Shown: positions 45,450 through 55,659 of the stretch, one piece after another
How the letters are laid out: the number at the start of each line of letters is the position of its first letter
Position numbering within the stretch: the first letter of the stretch is position 1
Source of the DNA: Gari tellinella
Lineage: Eukaryota > Mollusca > Bivalvia > Cardiida > Psammobiidae
Direction: 5' to 3'
NCBI GenBank assembly: GCA_922989275.2
Contig: OV277860.1
Location: forward strand, 46,384,400-46,448,399
Length of the DNA stretch: 64,000 bases
Program-made: the position numbers and the translations under genes
Notes under the pieces: model-generated
Seen by the model: the letters and a program-made list of their open reading frames with translations, nothing else
What the model was told of the DNA's origin: nothing
Databases searched by the model: none

Positions 45450-45650
45450 AACAATGGATTATTATGCCATTGTTTAACTGTTGTAAACACTTGATAAACA
45501 CATACAATAATGGATTATTGTGCCATTGTTTATATGTTATAAACACATAAACAACATTTCACTTTGGTTAAGTTTTAGATGTATGTAATCCATAGTGAAT
45601 ATTCTAATTGCTTGTGTTTATTTGACAATGGATTATTATGCCATTGCTTC
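45450..45650 (-). repeat. Three stem-loops with loop ATTATTATG in the Gypsy 3' region
   Basis: ACAATGG-ATTATTATG-CCATTGT (about 45451), AATGG-ATTATTGTG-CCATT (about 45510) and CAATGG-ATTATTATG-CCATTG (about 45626). They lie between the Gypsy stop codon and the BEL insertion point. Same loop as the BEL trio but different stem bases. Confidence 0.8.
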
Positions 45651-45670
45651 ACTTTTTTACTGATATAACC

Positions 45671-47290
45671 TTATAAGAAATCTGGGGGCCTGCGTCTTCT
45701 TGTTGATCTACGCAGCTGTGTTTCTGGATCTGCAATGTTTTCGTTCCCGTCGCTATCATAAACAGGTGGTGAATTTAACACATGTTTGAACTTTGATGAG
45801 TTTCTTGTTATTTGTTTGTCCTGTCGTCTGGCGGTGATTAATGTTCCTTTTTTGTTTATTATTTCATAGGGCTTTGGATCAAACGGTGTTGTCCACTTGT
45901 TGTGTTTATCCTGTTTGACTAGAACTTTGTCACCAATTTTGAAGTTTGATGGCTTTGCGTTTCTGCTTTTATCAGCATAAAGTTTCATTTTGTCTTTAGC
46001 CTGCTGGTCTGCACGTTTGGCTTTTTTGTGAACCTTTGTTTTCTTCGATTTGATTGGCAAATTAGGTAATTTGATATTGATTGGTCGTCCGAAAAACAGT
46101 TCAGATGGTGTTTGTTTGGTTGTTGAGTGTGGCGTTGCACGATAATTTCTCAAGAATGTGTTCATGTCCTGTTTCTGTTTTGTACGCACGATACCTTGGT
46201 GTCCTTCATGAGCGACCGAAATGCATTTCTTCTGTAGAGATTTCGGAATCACAAGCTTTGATTCATGACGTAGCAGCTCACCCGTATCAAATGTGGCAAC
46301 TTTTAGATCATTTTTGCAGCGCGAAAGAGTGTCAAGTGTACTGTTTTGGTTGTTCACTGTATTCCATGTGCCGTTTATGACATTTGACTTTGCCGTTTGT
46401 AAGTCGCTGTCCTTCTGTGTTTCGCCAATAATGTCCTCTAGTTTCATTGCTTTGGGTACATTATGGTTTGCGATGAAAGACAGATAGTCTTCCGCTATTT
46501 TTGAAGACGAACACGTTTCTTTGCTGTTTATGTCTGGATTAACAGATAATTTACTGGTACTGTCAGGCTGCAATGGTAAAATCTCTGGTAGTATTTGGAG
46601 TTCAACTGAGGTCATGTAGCTCAATAAATTTCCACAGCTACCTTTTGCAACATAGAATAGTGCCTTGGTCATTTTGTCTCTTGTTTGGATTGTTGCTTGA
46701 AATTGGCCGTTTAAGTTGACTGTACTATTAGATCCATATGCGTAGACTTTTGTGTCTGTTTTGTTCAGTTGTGGTTTCTCTTTCATGCTGTTGTAAGAAA
46801 TGTCATCAATAACATTGATTGAGCTTCCTGTGTCGATCAGTATGTTTACTTGATATCCATTGATTTGAAGTTTAAGATTGGGGTTTGAAGTTACTGTATT
46901 TACGTCTGCTGTTTCTTTCAATCCAAAACAATAGTATTCTTCACTTTCACTGTTATCAGAGCTTTCAATTGTATGCACAGCTTTTGGTTTGTATTGCCTC
47001 TGCTTAGCACGACACACTGTTTCAAAATGGTTGAATTTCTTGCAGAAGTTGCACTGTTTTCCTTTAGCGGGGCAAATTAAGTTAAAATGTGGATAGTCCT
47101 TACCACAATTTCTGCACTTTGTAGTTCCGCGTTTTGCTGATTGCTTCTGTCTCGGTTGATATCTAGGCTGTACCGTGTTTTGATGTTTTGTGACCCGGTT
47201 TGTTTCGCTATAGCTGTTTTCAATTTCGGAAGCGTGCTGTTCCGATATTTCGAGTCCTCGGGCTTCTTTGATTAGGTCATCTAGGGACAT
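45671..47290 (-). CDS. Gypsy Gag-protease-integrase remnant polyprotein
   Basis: 539 codons: end of gag with two zinc knuckles (CRNCGKDYPHFNLIC, CNFCKKFNHFETVC), retropepsin (LIDTGSSINVID), then directly the linker before integrase and the start of its zinc domain (AHEGHQGIVRTKQ), then directly the integrase C-terminal region (NYRATPHSTTKQTPSELFFG, GDKVLV, basic tail). RT and RNase H are missing between protease and linker; the integrase core is missing after GIVRTKQ. Both deletions keep the frame. It is in frame with 47366-47755 but for one TGA. Confidence 0.85.
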   Translation of the reverse strand: MSLDDLIKEARGLEISEQHASEIENSYSETNRVTKHQNTVQPRYQPRQKQSAKRGTTKCRNCGKDYPHFNLICPAKGKQCNFCKKFNHFETVCRAKQRQYKPKAVHTIESSDNSESEEYYCFGLKETADVNTVTSNPNLKLQINGYQVNILIDTGSSINVIDDISYNSMKEKPQLNKTDTKVYAYGSNSTVNLNGQFQATIQTRDKMTKALFYVAKGSCGNLLSYMTSVELQILPEILPLQPDSTSKLSVNPDINSKETCSSSKIAEDYLSFIANHNVPKAMKLEDIIGETQKDSDLQTAKSNVINGTWNTVNNQNSTLDTLSRCKNDLKVATFDTGELLRHESKLVIPKSLQKKCISVAHEGHQGIVRTKQKQDMNTFLRNYRATPHSTTKQTPSELFFGRPINIKLPNLPIKSKKTKVHKKAKRADQQAKDKMKLYADKSRNAKPSNFKIGDKVLVKQDKHNKWTTPFDPKPYEIINKKGTLITARRQDKQITRNSSKFKHVLNSPPVYDSDGNENIADPETQLRRSTRRRRPPDFL

Positions 47291-47365
47291 CTCTTTTCGT
47301 AAAGCTTTTCTTCTCAGTCTTGTAGATGAGCAGCTTTGTATTATGTGCGACTTTATTTCTTTATT

Positions 47366-47755
47366 TCAGTCAGCAAATTCACAATTTTCAGACAATCTTC
47401 TCAGTCTGGTGTGGTAACTGTCCATGCTTTCTGATGGCTCTTGTTTGGCTTGGCGAAATTTGTAGACTTCGAATTCCGTAGATTTCTTTGGAACGAAGTA
47501 TTCTGTAAGTTTCTGTTTAGCCGTTTCATAATCGTTTCCAGTGTTTTGCAGTGTATCGAAGATGTCATCTACATCCTCGCCTGCGTAATGTAGAAGTAAG
47601 GCTCTTTTTCTTTGGGTGTCTTTTATGTTTAAACCCAGAAGTAAGTTGTCCAGTCGGTTGTACCATTTCTTCCATCTCTGGTCAACACCTGGTTCACTGA
47701 CGCTGAAGCTAGAAAAAACTGGTAGTCCTTGTGCCATTGTTTTGTTTAATGTCAC
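47366..47755 (-). CDS. Gypsy Gag N-terminal part
   Basis: 129 codons ending at TGA (47366-47368). It has the capsid-like pattern of Gypsy gag: RWKKWYNRLDNLLLGL, ALLLHYAGEDVDDIF, FRQAKQEPSESMDSYHTRLR. The frame continues without shift after the TGA (NKEIKSHIIQSCSSTRLRRK) into the next ORF. The stop is either an inactivating point change or a leaky stop. Confidence 0.85.
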   Translation of the reverse strand: MTLNKTMAQGLPVFSSFSVSEPGVDQRWKKWYNRLDNLLLGLNIKDTQRKRALLLHYAGEDVDDIFDTLQNTGNDYETAKQKLTEYFVPKKSTEFEVYKFRQAKQEPSESMDSYHTRLRRLSENCEFAD

Positions 47756-47883
47756 TTTCCTTTCCAGTTAAGGTTATTGGCCTTAATTCCACTTGTGTGC
47801 GTCTTATGTTTTAATTTAGTTAGCCTGAATTTGCATATTGCACTATATAATCCATTTTAGCTCCACTTTATCCTCGTCGCCAT

Positions 47884-47975
47884 TGTAAAATCTGTGCGTA
47901 TGTGGGTTGATGCATCAGTCTGCTAGTAGGCGGGGCTACATATTTGATAGACAGTTGCATGGTAACAACACTACA
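47884..47975 (-). repeat. Gypsy 5' LTR (92 bp)
   Basis: See the Gypsy element; followed on the minus strand by the primer-binding-site-like segment at 47864-47883. Confidence 0.85.
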
Positions 47976-48080
47976 GATGTGCTCGTAAACAGTCATATTT
48001 ACGACAATTGGAAATGAGACAGATGTGTTCGACACACAAAGGAAAGCACACTCAAAGCACATTTGTCTCACATTCTATCA
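47976..48080. mobile_element. Right part of repeat J split by the Gypsy element
   Basis: Sequence with AGACAGATGTGTTCGACACA and AAAGCACATTTGTCTCACAT. Together with 37496-37552 (AGGAGCACATTTGTCTGG) it forms a relative of the foldback at 52263-52505. The Gypsy element therefore landed in an older repeat. Confidence 0.55.
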
Positions 48081-48621
48081 TAAATTCTTACCGAACGTGT
48101 AGCAAACTTTAAAGAGACAGACAGCACTGGTGATGCAGGAAATCTTAGAGAGAAGCATCGGCTCAAAGAAATCAAGAAAACGGCACAAAGTCCGTTCCAA
48201 CACAACTGTTACCATTACACATACAAATACAAATGGTTAAATATTGCTTAAGTGATCCCTCGTTTACATTTGTTTAAGAAAGGACACATTAGCGTTTAAG
48301 GCTGTTGTTTAGGATAATGAACGTCCAGCGAGCACAAATCCACATTAGCTCCAATGTTATGAGTCACATTCCAAAACACAAAAAGTGTCAGACATCTTTC
48401 GAGAAATGTTGGACGAAAAGTGGATTGCTGTTAGAAATAAGAGAATTCATAAGAAACAGGGAATGGTTTAACGCTTAGCTTTTTCTTAGAGTGTGTTGTA
48501 TTGGTTGATATGGAATCGCAGATATCCAGTACTGCTTAATTTTGGAATGAAAGGATAGTTTTAGTTATTGATTGACTGCAACTGTCGTATTAACATATCG
48601 TAAAAGTTTGCCCATTGCACT

Positions 48622-48900
48622 GCCATTTAAGCTCACCAGAGCACAAAATGCTCAAGGTGAGCTTTTGTGATACCTACTCTGTACGTCGTCTGTCGTTCGT
48701 ATGTCCTTCAACAAATGCAAACAACTTCACAGGTTAGCCAAATCTTCAACAGAAGCATCAGTAACGTGGGGAATGAAAATTTGTTAAAAGAAATGAGATC
48801 ATTTGTCTGTTTGCATGGATGGCAACCGTGCACGATATCTAGAAATATTGTCTTCTCCGAATGTACTGGTCCAATACCAAATTGGTTTTGACCAAATTGT
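48622..48900. repeat. Mollusc-type dispersed repeat with AAGCTCACC hairpin
   Basis: Begins with AAGCTCACCAGAGCAC pairing with TGCTCAAGGTGAGCTTTTGTG, then TACGTCGTCTGTCGTTCGTA and CAACAAATGCAAACAACTTC. This is a widespread repeat in bivalve and gastropod genomes, from memory, and supports a mollusc source. Confidence 0.6.
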
Positions 48901-49195
48901 TTTCAAGCAATATATTTTAAAAGTTGTTCAAAAAGTTTGATCCGTTTAAAAAAACATGGACGCCAGAGGGCGTGTTTATTTCCGTGTTCGGTACTACTGA
49001 ATTAAAAGTTTAGGACCCTCTAGAAGTTGTTTGTTGGTGGTATTGTTTGGTTTTATTGAACTGTCAAAATTTGAATATTCTTACGTCATAGAAAGAATAT
49101 ATTTAGCTTCGAAACAAAGTCGTTTCTTTCCGTTTTGATTTACGGATAGGAATTTAAGGATAGTGTGCATTCTGTGTCGAGTTTAAATCAATAAT

Positions 49196-49290
49196 CGAGT
49201 TAGCGTAATTGGTAGCGAGTAAGGATACTTGTAAAAGGATAAAAGGTTAGGGGTTCGATCCCCGCTAGGTTTTACTTCTTTTTTATTACA
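49196..49290 (+). repeat. tRNA-like unit (family F copy 2, left)
   Basis: A-box TAATTGGTAGCGAG, B-box GGTTCGATCCCC, then CTTCTTTTTTATT as a pol III-type terminator. Confidence 0.65.
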
Positions 49291-49748
49291 ATTATTTTTA
49301 TTTTATTGTTTTCAAACGGTTAGTTTACATAAATTGTTCGATAGAATAATTCTATAATGCAAAATGTGCCATAGATGACCTAAACATTACTCTTTATAAA
49401 TGATTAAAAGTTTTAAATGTATGTAAATGTTACCCGATGTGGTCTCTCACGGCCAATGCCTTAACTCATTTATTACTGAAACTTTTAACAGACTCTTCCA
49501 GTTTCCAATTAATTCTAGTCAATGAATGACAACTAAAAATGGCCAACAGTGTATCCTGATAAGAGGGCTCCTTCAGGAGCCCTCTAATCGTGGTATTTAT
49601 ATGGGACAGGTGTATAGGTACACTCTTCGTGGATGCCTATGATATATGAATCAGATCCAAAGGGAGTTTCAATGCATTCTGCTTCTCCTCCTCGCAGACT
49701 CTATACACCAAATAACAAATAATAATAATAATTATAATAAAATATCTC

Positions 49749-49820
49749 CACTGGGTATCGAACTCATGGCCCATAAACGACTTAGTGAAACACCACTGTA
49801 CTGTCTCGACCACGAAGACA
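49749..49820 (-). repeat. tRNA-like unit (family F copy 2, right)
   Basis: Minus strand CGTGGTCGAGACAG and GAGTTCGATACCC, mirroring 30492-30562. Confidence 0.65.
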
Positions 49821-49984
49821 TATAGGTATCAAAATCTAACTCTAAATATAAACTTTATGTTTCAAACCTGGCCTACCCGTAAAACGTAACGGAAACAATC
49901 GAAATCGACCGAAGCTATATATAGAGTGTTCAGGTAGCGTATAATTATTTAAATTTCGACAGGTTAATAAAACACAACACTATC

Positions 49985-52262
49985 TATTTTGCAATTTGTT
50001 CAGTATTATATCTTGGATAACATTTATTTATTTAGTTTAAACAAATTTTATTTAAAAAAAGTACATATTTTATAATCAAATATAAATATACATTAGGATT
50101 AGAATGAAAGCAAAGTTTGCTTATTAAATTCTTCTAGGTTATGTATTTATCATAAGGTAGGCCAGTAAGTCAAATTTCAGAATAAGCCTTTGACCACTCC
50201 ATGGGCCATATTTCAGCCCAACTGTCTTGAAACTTAATTAGAACAATCACCTACACAAAAGCTAGGGATTGTATGAATATGGGCTACATACGATTCAAAA
50301 GTAGGTCAGTAGGCCAAAACATAGAATAAACTCCTACATTTTTAGCCTCAAAATCGGAAACCTTTCTCAGAATGACTACGTTGATGAAATCTGGGCATTG
50401 TTATAATATGAATTAGATGGAGTCAAAGAGTAGGTAAGTATCCTAGCGTTACCAGTTTCGACGCCATTAAGCGATAAACTCGCCGTAATTTCTGACAGCT
50501 ATAAAATGAATGTGATTTAAACTATGACTGAAGCTCAATGTGTTTAATTAATGATAAAAACCGTGCAACTTTCAAGTTTAAATGCGCCAGTTGTTCAGAG
50601 CATCGCCGATTATAACATACCGAGGAAGCCGCCATATTTGTTAGGAGTAACCTATTTCGACACCTCCGATTGGCTGACCTATATTAGAGTTATTTTTAGC
50701 TTTATAAATAAAGTTCATACTGTGCTTCATTGTGTACGCTTATTTTCATACTGGGGAGTCAAAATTATTTTTTTGGTATCAATTTTTGTTTCAGATTTGC
50801 CATGATTTTCGAACAATTAAAAATATAAATGAAGAAAAGGGTAAATGTCACTGGGCACTCATATTAAAAGAAGGGGTGGTTTTGATTTGTGTCCCACTCT
50901 CGCTAAAACTCTCTAAACCCTAAAACTTGAATGTTGGGGAGTAAATCATGTAATTAGCATTGGATGTCTAAAATGAAAAAAATAAACTTAGATACCTTTC
51001 TCATAAATTTATAGCGCATTTATGAGCCAATTAGTAATCACATGTAATCCGATCAGCATATTCTCACAAACTCTATATAGCGTACACCTTCTAAACATTG
51101 ACCTGTTTTTCAATGGCGGGAAAATTGCTTGTCACGTGACTGTCGCGTGAGAAGATAAATATGAATGGGTGTTCCTGACAACTGAGCGTCGAAGTTTTCC
51201 GTGGTCATTTAAATACCGAAAACGGCTTATAAACTTCCGTACTGAATTGCATTAGTGAAAATACATAAAAATGCATTGAGAAAGGTAAAACTGTTATATT
51301 TCTCACTTTGCATATCTGATTATTCACATGTTTGAAAAAGAGAGTAGTTTTTCGTGTTTACAAACGATAGTCAGTGCGCATGCTACGTCACGGGGGTCGC
51401 TTAGGTCATATTGACTAGTAAACAAATATGGCGTCGAAATAGGTGAGCGTTAAAACGGGTGCGCGGACGAGTAATAGGTCAAATTGTATGAAAATCTTTA
51501 GAGTTCTCTAGGGTCTGCACTTGCTGCCTTTAATAAATTAAATTATTTCATTTCTCTGGTGACCGCCTCAGGGACTCATGACCCTTGTGTTTGTTTCTTG
51601 GTTTTGATGTGTTCAGTAAAAATTCAGTTAAATGTACCCATTTTATACTATATCAAATTTACCAGATAGTCATGTTATCTTGTTTCTCAACATGACAACA
51701 TAATATTCTGACTGCTTTGTCTATCATTCTCTCCATCCGTTTGCCACAGCATGACCCCAACATTTTAGGAACACAACTCATAAACTCAATAACGAAAGCG
51801 TGTTAGAGTATAATTAAGACAAGGGTCCGTTTTCAAAATGAGTTAACTGGGAAATATCGCACTTTGTAAGATATTTTTTTAATGTCGAAACACCTTTACA
51901 CTGTAGTTTTTATTCATAAACAAGGCGTAGTGTTTTTTACCTATTTGGACCCAAAAACTTTTGCTCTCATTTTAAACAAACGAAACATTGCTAAGTATTG
52001 TTTAAAAAGCACCAAAAGTAATTTACAGGATTTATTAAAATAAAGGTTATAATTATGCTCGTCCGTATATCATCAGTTATAACTTCTCTGTGTTTTCTGT
52101 ATTTAGAAATAGCGTTTACGTCACTTCCGGTCCCTGTCTCTGCATAACAATCATATATTAACTTAAAGTATATTCCTGTTCTGCATATCACATATTTTGA
52201 TAAAAGCATTAACAAACACATTGATAACAACTGACATGGGGTAAAACGGCCCATCTCAATTC
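49985..52262. other. Intron 1, no element recognised
   Basis: AT-rich intron sequence without recognised repeats or coding frames. TTTCGACGCCAT (about 50457) and its mirror (about 51430) may be worn ends of an old element. Confidence 0.45.
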
Positions 52263-52505
52263 TAATATCTTGGCAAAATATGAGACAAACGTGTTTGTAT
52301 TTCTTAAAAAAAGACATTCATGAGGCAAATGTGCTTTGTTGTCCCTTAGAAATTTTAATTGGAACACATTTGTCACACAAATGCATGTTTTCGGTAAGAC
52401 ATTTGCGGTCCCATTTGTCTCACGTGAGACACGAGACAAATGCGACCGCATTGGTCTTACGTAAGACAAATGTGTTCCGAAACAAATGTGCTCCTACACA
52501 GCTTT
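52263..52505. mobile_element. Foldback repeat J
   Basis: GGAACACATTTGTC at 52360 pairs with GACAAATGTGTTCC at 52470. The centre reads CATTTGTCTCACGTGAGACA. Further arms AGGCAAATGTGC and GAACAAATGTGC-type lie outside. No coding content. Confidence 0.65.
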
Positions 52506-52890
52506 CCGTATCACTGGCTGACTGTACGGAAATCAACGAAAACGGAGATCATCCCTTTTAAATTTTTAGAATTTAGAATGTTCCAATTTAAAAATAACGT
52601 TGACAGGTCAGAAGAAAACACTTATACCACTGTACACTACATTAATTTCAGAGGATGCCTAATTGCCACTTACACAACACCTGCCCTTTGTTTATTATAC
52701 GCAGATACCCCCCGCAGAGCTATTCAAAAAGTGTCCTCTTACATCTGATACCGGACACTTTTTTCTGTTACCGGACAGTTTTACTTTCTGTAATTGTATA
52801 CTTTTTACGGGCGTGGTGCACGTGGTGAGCATGTCACCTGTTTAACTCTTGCACTGTCCGGGAATGGACGAGGTAACCCTTGTACTGCTA

Positions 52891-53142
52891 CAGTAGAGAA
52901 AACGTTATTCTTTCCTAACAAACGCGTTTACGATTAAACTATTGATTCCATTGCAAACAGATGGCCTGATCAGACGCCGGGTAACTCGGCGTCTGATCGG
53001 CTCCAAACTGTTTGTCACTCTAAATTAAAACAAATAATGAGAAATATAAAAAAATGGTAATTGCCTACATTTGTACATTTTAGCGATTTGCATTTGCGTT
53101 TCGTTTGCGTTTAAATGGGAAAGAATAACGTTTTCTCCACTG
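52891..53142. mobile_element. MITE family A, inverted, with hairpin A
   Basis: 252 bp, TA on both sides, ends CAGTAGAGAAAACGTTATTC / mirror. Hairpin A at 52953-53012 (GATCAGACGCCGGGTAACTC). Opposite orientation to the copy at 61652. Confidence 0.8.
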
Positions 53143-53171
53143 TACATGTAAGTACCGTTTGGCTAACATTG

Positions 53172-53420
53172 GCAAATAGTTTGGATCCGGAGAAGACACC
53201 GTGTAACGCAACATGTGATCTGGATCCAAATCGTTCGGCACTCATATTCAATTTTTATTCAATTTAAATAGCATAGGAAAGATTTTGTATTTCTCCGCAG
53301 ACGATATATTTGAAGCAGATGGCAATTCAGCATGATAAGGGATAACGAACATTTGCAAACAGTTTTGATCAATATCGACACACAGTAACTCTGCGTTTGA
53401 ACAGGATCCAAACTAATAAC
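53172..53420. repeat. Two diverged hairpin A copies
   Basis: 53172-53240 (GCAAATAGTTTGGATCCGGA and mirror) and 53353-53416 (GCAAACAGTTTTGATC and mirror). The second is followed by GCAGTGAAAGGGTAAAA (about 53510), a TTAA-2 right-end motif. Confidence 0.55.
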
Positions 53421-53938
53421 ACTTGTATCAATATTAATGCAGTCAAAGTCAGAAATTTTGCGTTGTAGAATAAATACAGACGGCATTTTCAAAGCAGGCG
53501 ACAATATTGCAGTGAAAGGGTAAAAACCGCAATTTAATAGTGTGCCTGTTCGGGAGAAAAATCTCTGGCCCTTGGTTTGATTATAATGGGGTGGAAAATG
53601 AATTATATAGGGCTAAGATGAAGAGTTTAAAATATTTATAACTTATTGCTAAATGCTTAAAAAAGAAATGCTACCTAAACTGATAAATAGAGCGCTTACC
53701 TTACTAGCTGAGTACTAACGCGGAGCGTAGACAAACAAATACCTAGTTATTTCAGGCATGACCCAGCACACAGACTGCACGGTATGCCCGTGCAAGTTAG
53801 AAAAAGGACACATGAAAAATATAGTTGGTTTACGTGTATTTCAATATTTTAGAAGTGGATATTTTAAATTACTATATGAAATTGACCACAGTCATTATTG
53901 ACTCGGTATAAAATATTTATTAAAATCTTCGTATGAGT

Positions 53939-54107
53939 CAGATACCGATGCTCGTTCGCTTTAAAAGAGTCCGCTAACAAGGGTAAGAGTACTGTTTTGC
54001 TCGGACGAACAACAAAGATGTCATTGGCTTCGCCTCGGACACCTTGTTGTTCTTCCTCGCAAAACTTGTTAGCGGACTCTTTTGAAGCGAAACTCGAACG
54101 GTATCTA
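53939..54107. repeat. Foldback hairpin upstream of exon 2 (first)
   Basis: Arms of about 75 bp: GATACCGATGCTCGTTCGC and AAAAGAGTCCGCTAACAAG pair with TTGTTAGCGGACTCTTTTG and CGAACGGTATC; inner arms GTTTTGCTCGGACGAACAAC pair with GTTGTTCTTCCTCGCAAAAC. GC-rich against the AT-rich surroundings. Confidence 0.8.
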
Positions 54108-54115
54108 TTACTTAG

Positions 54116-54277
54116 CGCGAACTCCAAAGAACCTCTCGCCGCGATCCTCTCGGCCCAGGGCGTCCACAGGTTCACGTGCCTTCCACATTGCATGCTTTGG
54201 CTCTCTCCTGGTCATTCATCCGTTGGGCGACCTCAGACCAGAGGATCGCGGCGAGAGGTTCTGTAGAGTTCGCGTTA
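54116..54277. repeat. Foldback hairpin upstream of exon 2 (second)
   Basis: GCGCGAACTCCAAAGAACCT then CTCGCCGCGATCCTCT pairs with AGAGGATCGCGGCGAGAGG and TTCTGTAGAGTTCGCG. It lies 9 bp after the first hairpin and 88 bp before exon 2. Confidence 0.8.
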
Positions 54278-54365
54278 ATGAACACAGGGCTGAACTTACT
54301 CTATGTCACCAGTCTGTGACAGACTGTGTCTCTTAACAAATTGACTTTCTATTAAACAATTTCAG

Positions 54366-54541
54366 AAAAATGGCCGAGGTATTTTACAAAACATGGGTTT
54401 GCCCTAATGTACAATGACGAACAGGTGCCTATATTCGACTGCCAGGAACGTCTTCGAGAGTACACGTACTTTACCGTTATAGACACGGACGAGTTTATAG
54501 CGCCTAACAGAAGTATTGCAAGGAACTATTCCCAGCTAATG
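54366..54541 (+). CDS. GT92 protein, exon 2 of 4
   Basis: Acceptor AATTTCAG|AAAAATGG and donor CTAATG|GTAAGC. It enters in phase 1 and leaves in phase 0, completing codon 246 and adding 58 codons. It carries the GT92 core: PIFDC and YTYFTVIDTDEF, where DTDEF (about residues 285-289) is the DXD-type metal and sugar-nucleotide binding motif. The reading frame joins exon 1 without a gap in the conserved pattern (PFVPW ... WPRYFTKHG). Confidence 0.9.
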
Positions 54542-55540
54542 GTAAGCAAAAACTTGTCCTTCATTACGGCCTATGGTTATATCTTGTTGGTGTCCTAGAT
54601 GTAATCACACTGTCCTTTAATTTGTATGTCTCTCAGTCATATTTTCTCCTCTCTTTTATTCCAACAGATTTCATTTGATCTTCACCTAATGTGCTGACTG
54701 TACATGTAAATGTTTATCGATTTTGAAAAACAAATTTGGACTATTTCGATAGCCGGATATTAGCTGTCGAAATTATAGCCCTCGAATTCTTGCTTTTTTG
54801 TCCAATCATTAAGGACATACGCGTGCAAATGAAATTTCCATAGGCTCTTTATTAAAATTTCTGTATCGGTTATTCAAAACATATCTTAGTAACATGGTAA
54901 AAAGAAAAACATAGGTTATAAAATTCTTTTTTGGCTATAGGCATTTGAAAAGTATAGTGTAGCCTTTTTCGGCAAAGGGTCGACATGCATTATGTTGGCT
55001 TTCTGAAGTAATGTTAAGTAATAATTGACACAAACAAACATTAAGTTAAAAAGAGATGCATACTAAAAGTATGATGCAAAGTGTATAGTTTGTTGCCTGA
55101 AATATACATACGAGCGTATATGCATTTTTCTTAATTGTTTTTTGGCTCCAATTCAATGAAAACACTCACTCAATCAAAATATTTCCATTAGAAATTGTTC
55201 AAATCCACACAATAAATGATTAAGGTGTGAATAATAAGAAAAAGATAAAACATGTTATAATGCTTCTTTTGAATCTAAAGGCATTTTCATACATATAATA
55301 CTAATGGCCTAAATAAGCAGCCGGCCTTTTCAATGTGTTCTCGGGTTCACGCTAACATTCCCTTTGATAGAAGTTTACGGTCTCTCTCGCTTATCACCTC
55401 ACTCATCCCCAATCACGCACCACTCTCTACCACATCAACATAGAATCAACAATGAACAAATCAGAACATTAGCATCATTATTGTTATTGTTATTTTATTT
55501 GTTACACCCTTAATTTATAAATGATGTGTTTCCGAATGTC
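54542..55540. other. Intron 2, 5' part, nothing recognised
   Basis: AT-rich intron sequence without inverted-repeat elements or coding frames. Confidence 0.45.
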
Positions 55541-55547
55541 ACCAAAG

Positions 55548-55615
55548 ACCCGCAACCAGCTGGTTTCAAAGAGATCAGGGACAATCCCTACCATCAAGAT
55601 CCATCAGACAGGCAA
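55548..55615 (-). repeat. Fragment of the L2/CR1-like LINE 3' UTR
   Basis: Minus strand matches the LINE 3' UTR near 8625-8690 (GGATCTTGATGGTAGGGATT, then TGATCTCTTTGAAACC). It shows the LINE family at 7994 is dispersed here. Confidence 0.7.
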
Positions 55616-55659
55616 TAGCCAATGGTGTCATCCGGGAACCGCATTTAGTATATGAACTC

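Larger units (their letters stand above)
37553..47975 (-). mobile_element. Ty3/Gypsy element, deleted, interrupted by a BEL element
   Basis: Two 92-bp LTRs (37553-37644, 47884-47975) begin TGTAAAATC and end CACTACA on the plus strand, flanked by GATGT (37548-37552, 47976-47980). Reading the minus strand, the right LTR is followed by a primer-binding-site-like TGGCGACGAGGATAAAGTGG and the gag frame. A purine-rich AGTAAAGAGGCGA precedes the left LTR. Removing the nested BEL element leaves about 3.15 kb. It lies in intron 1 of the GT92 gene, antisense to it. Confidence 0.88.
49040..49984. mobile_element. Foldback family F, copy 2
   Basis: Same ends and interior order as 29542-30728 but without the family E MITE. 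It holds tRNA-like units at 49196-49270 (plus, followed by T6) and 49749-49820 (minus) and a hairpin-A relative at 49540-49597 (tip GGGCTCCTTCAGGAGCCC). Confidence 0.85.

Noticed and set aside
25541..49820. Functional tRNA genes at the B-box sites
   Set aside because: Acceptor and T-stem pairing is poor in every unit by eye, and all lie within repeats; called tRNA-like only.
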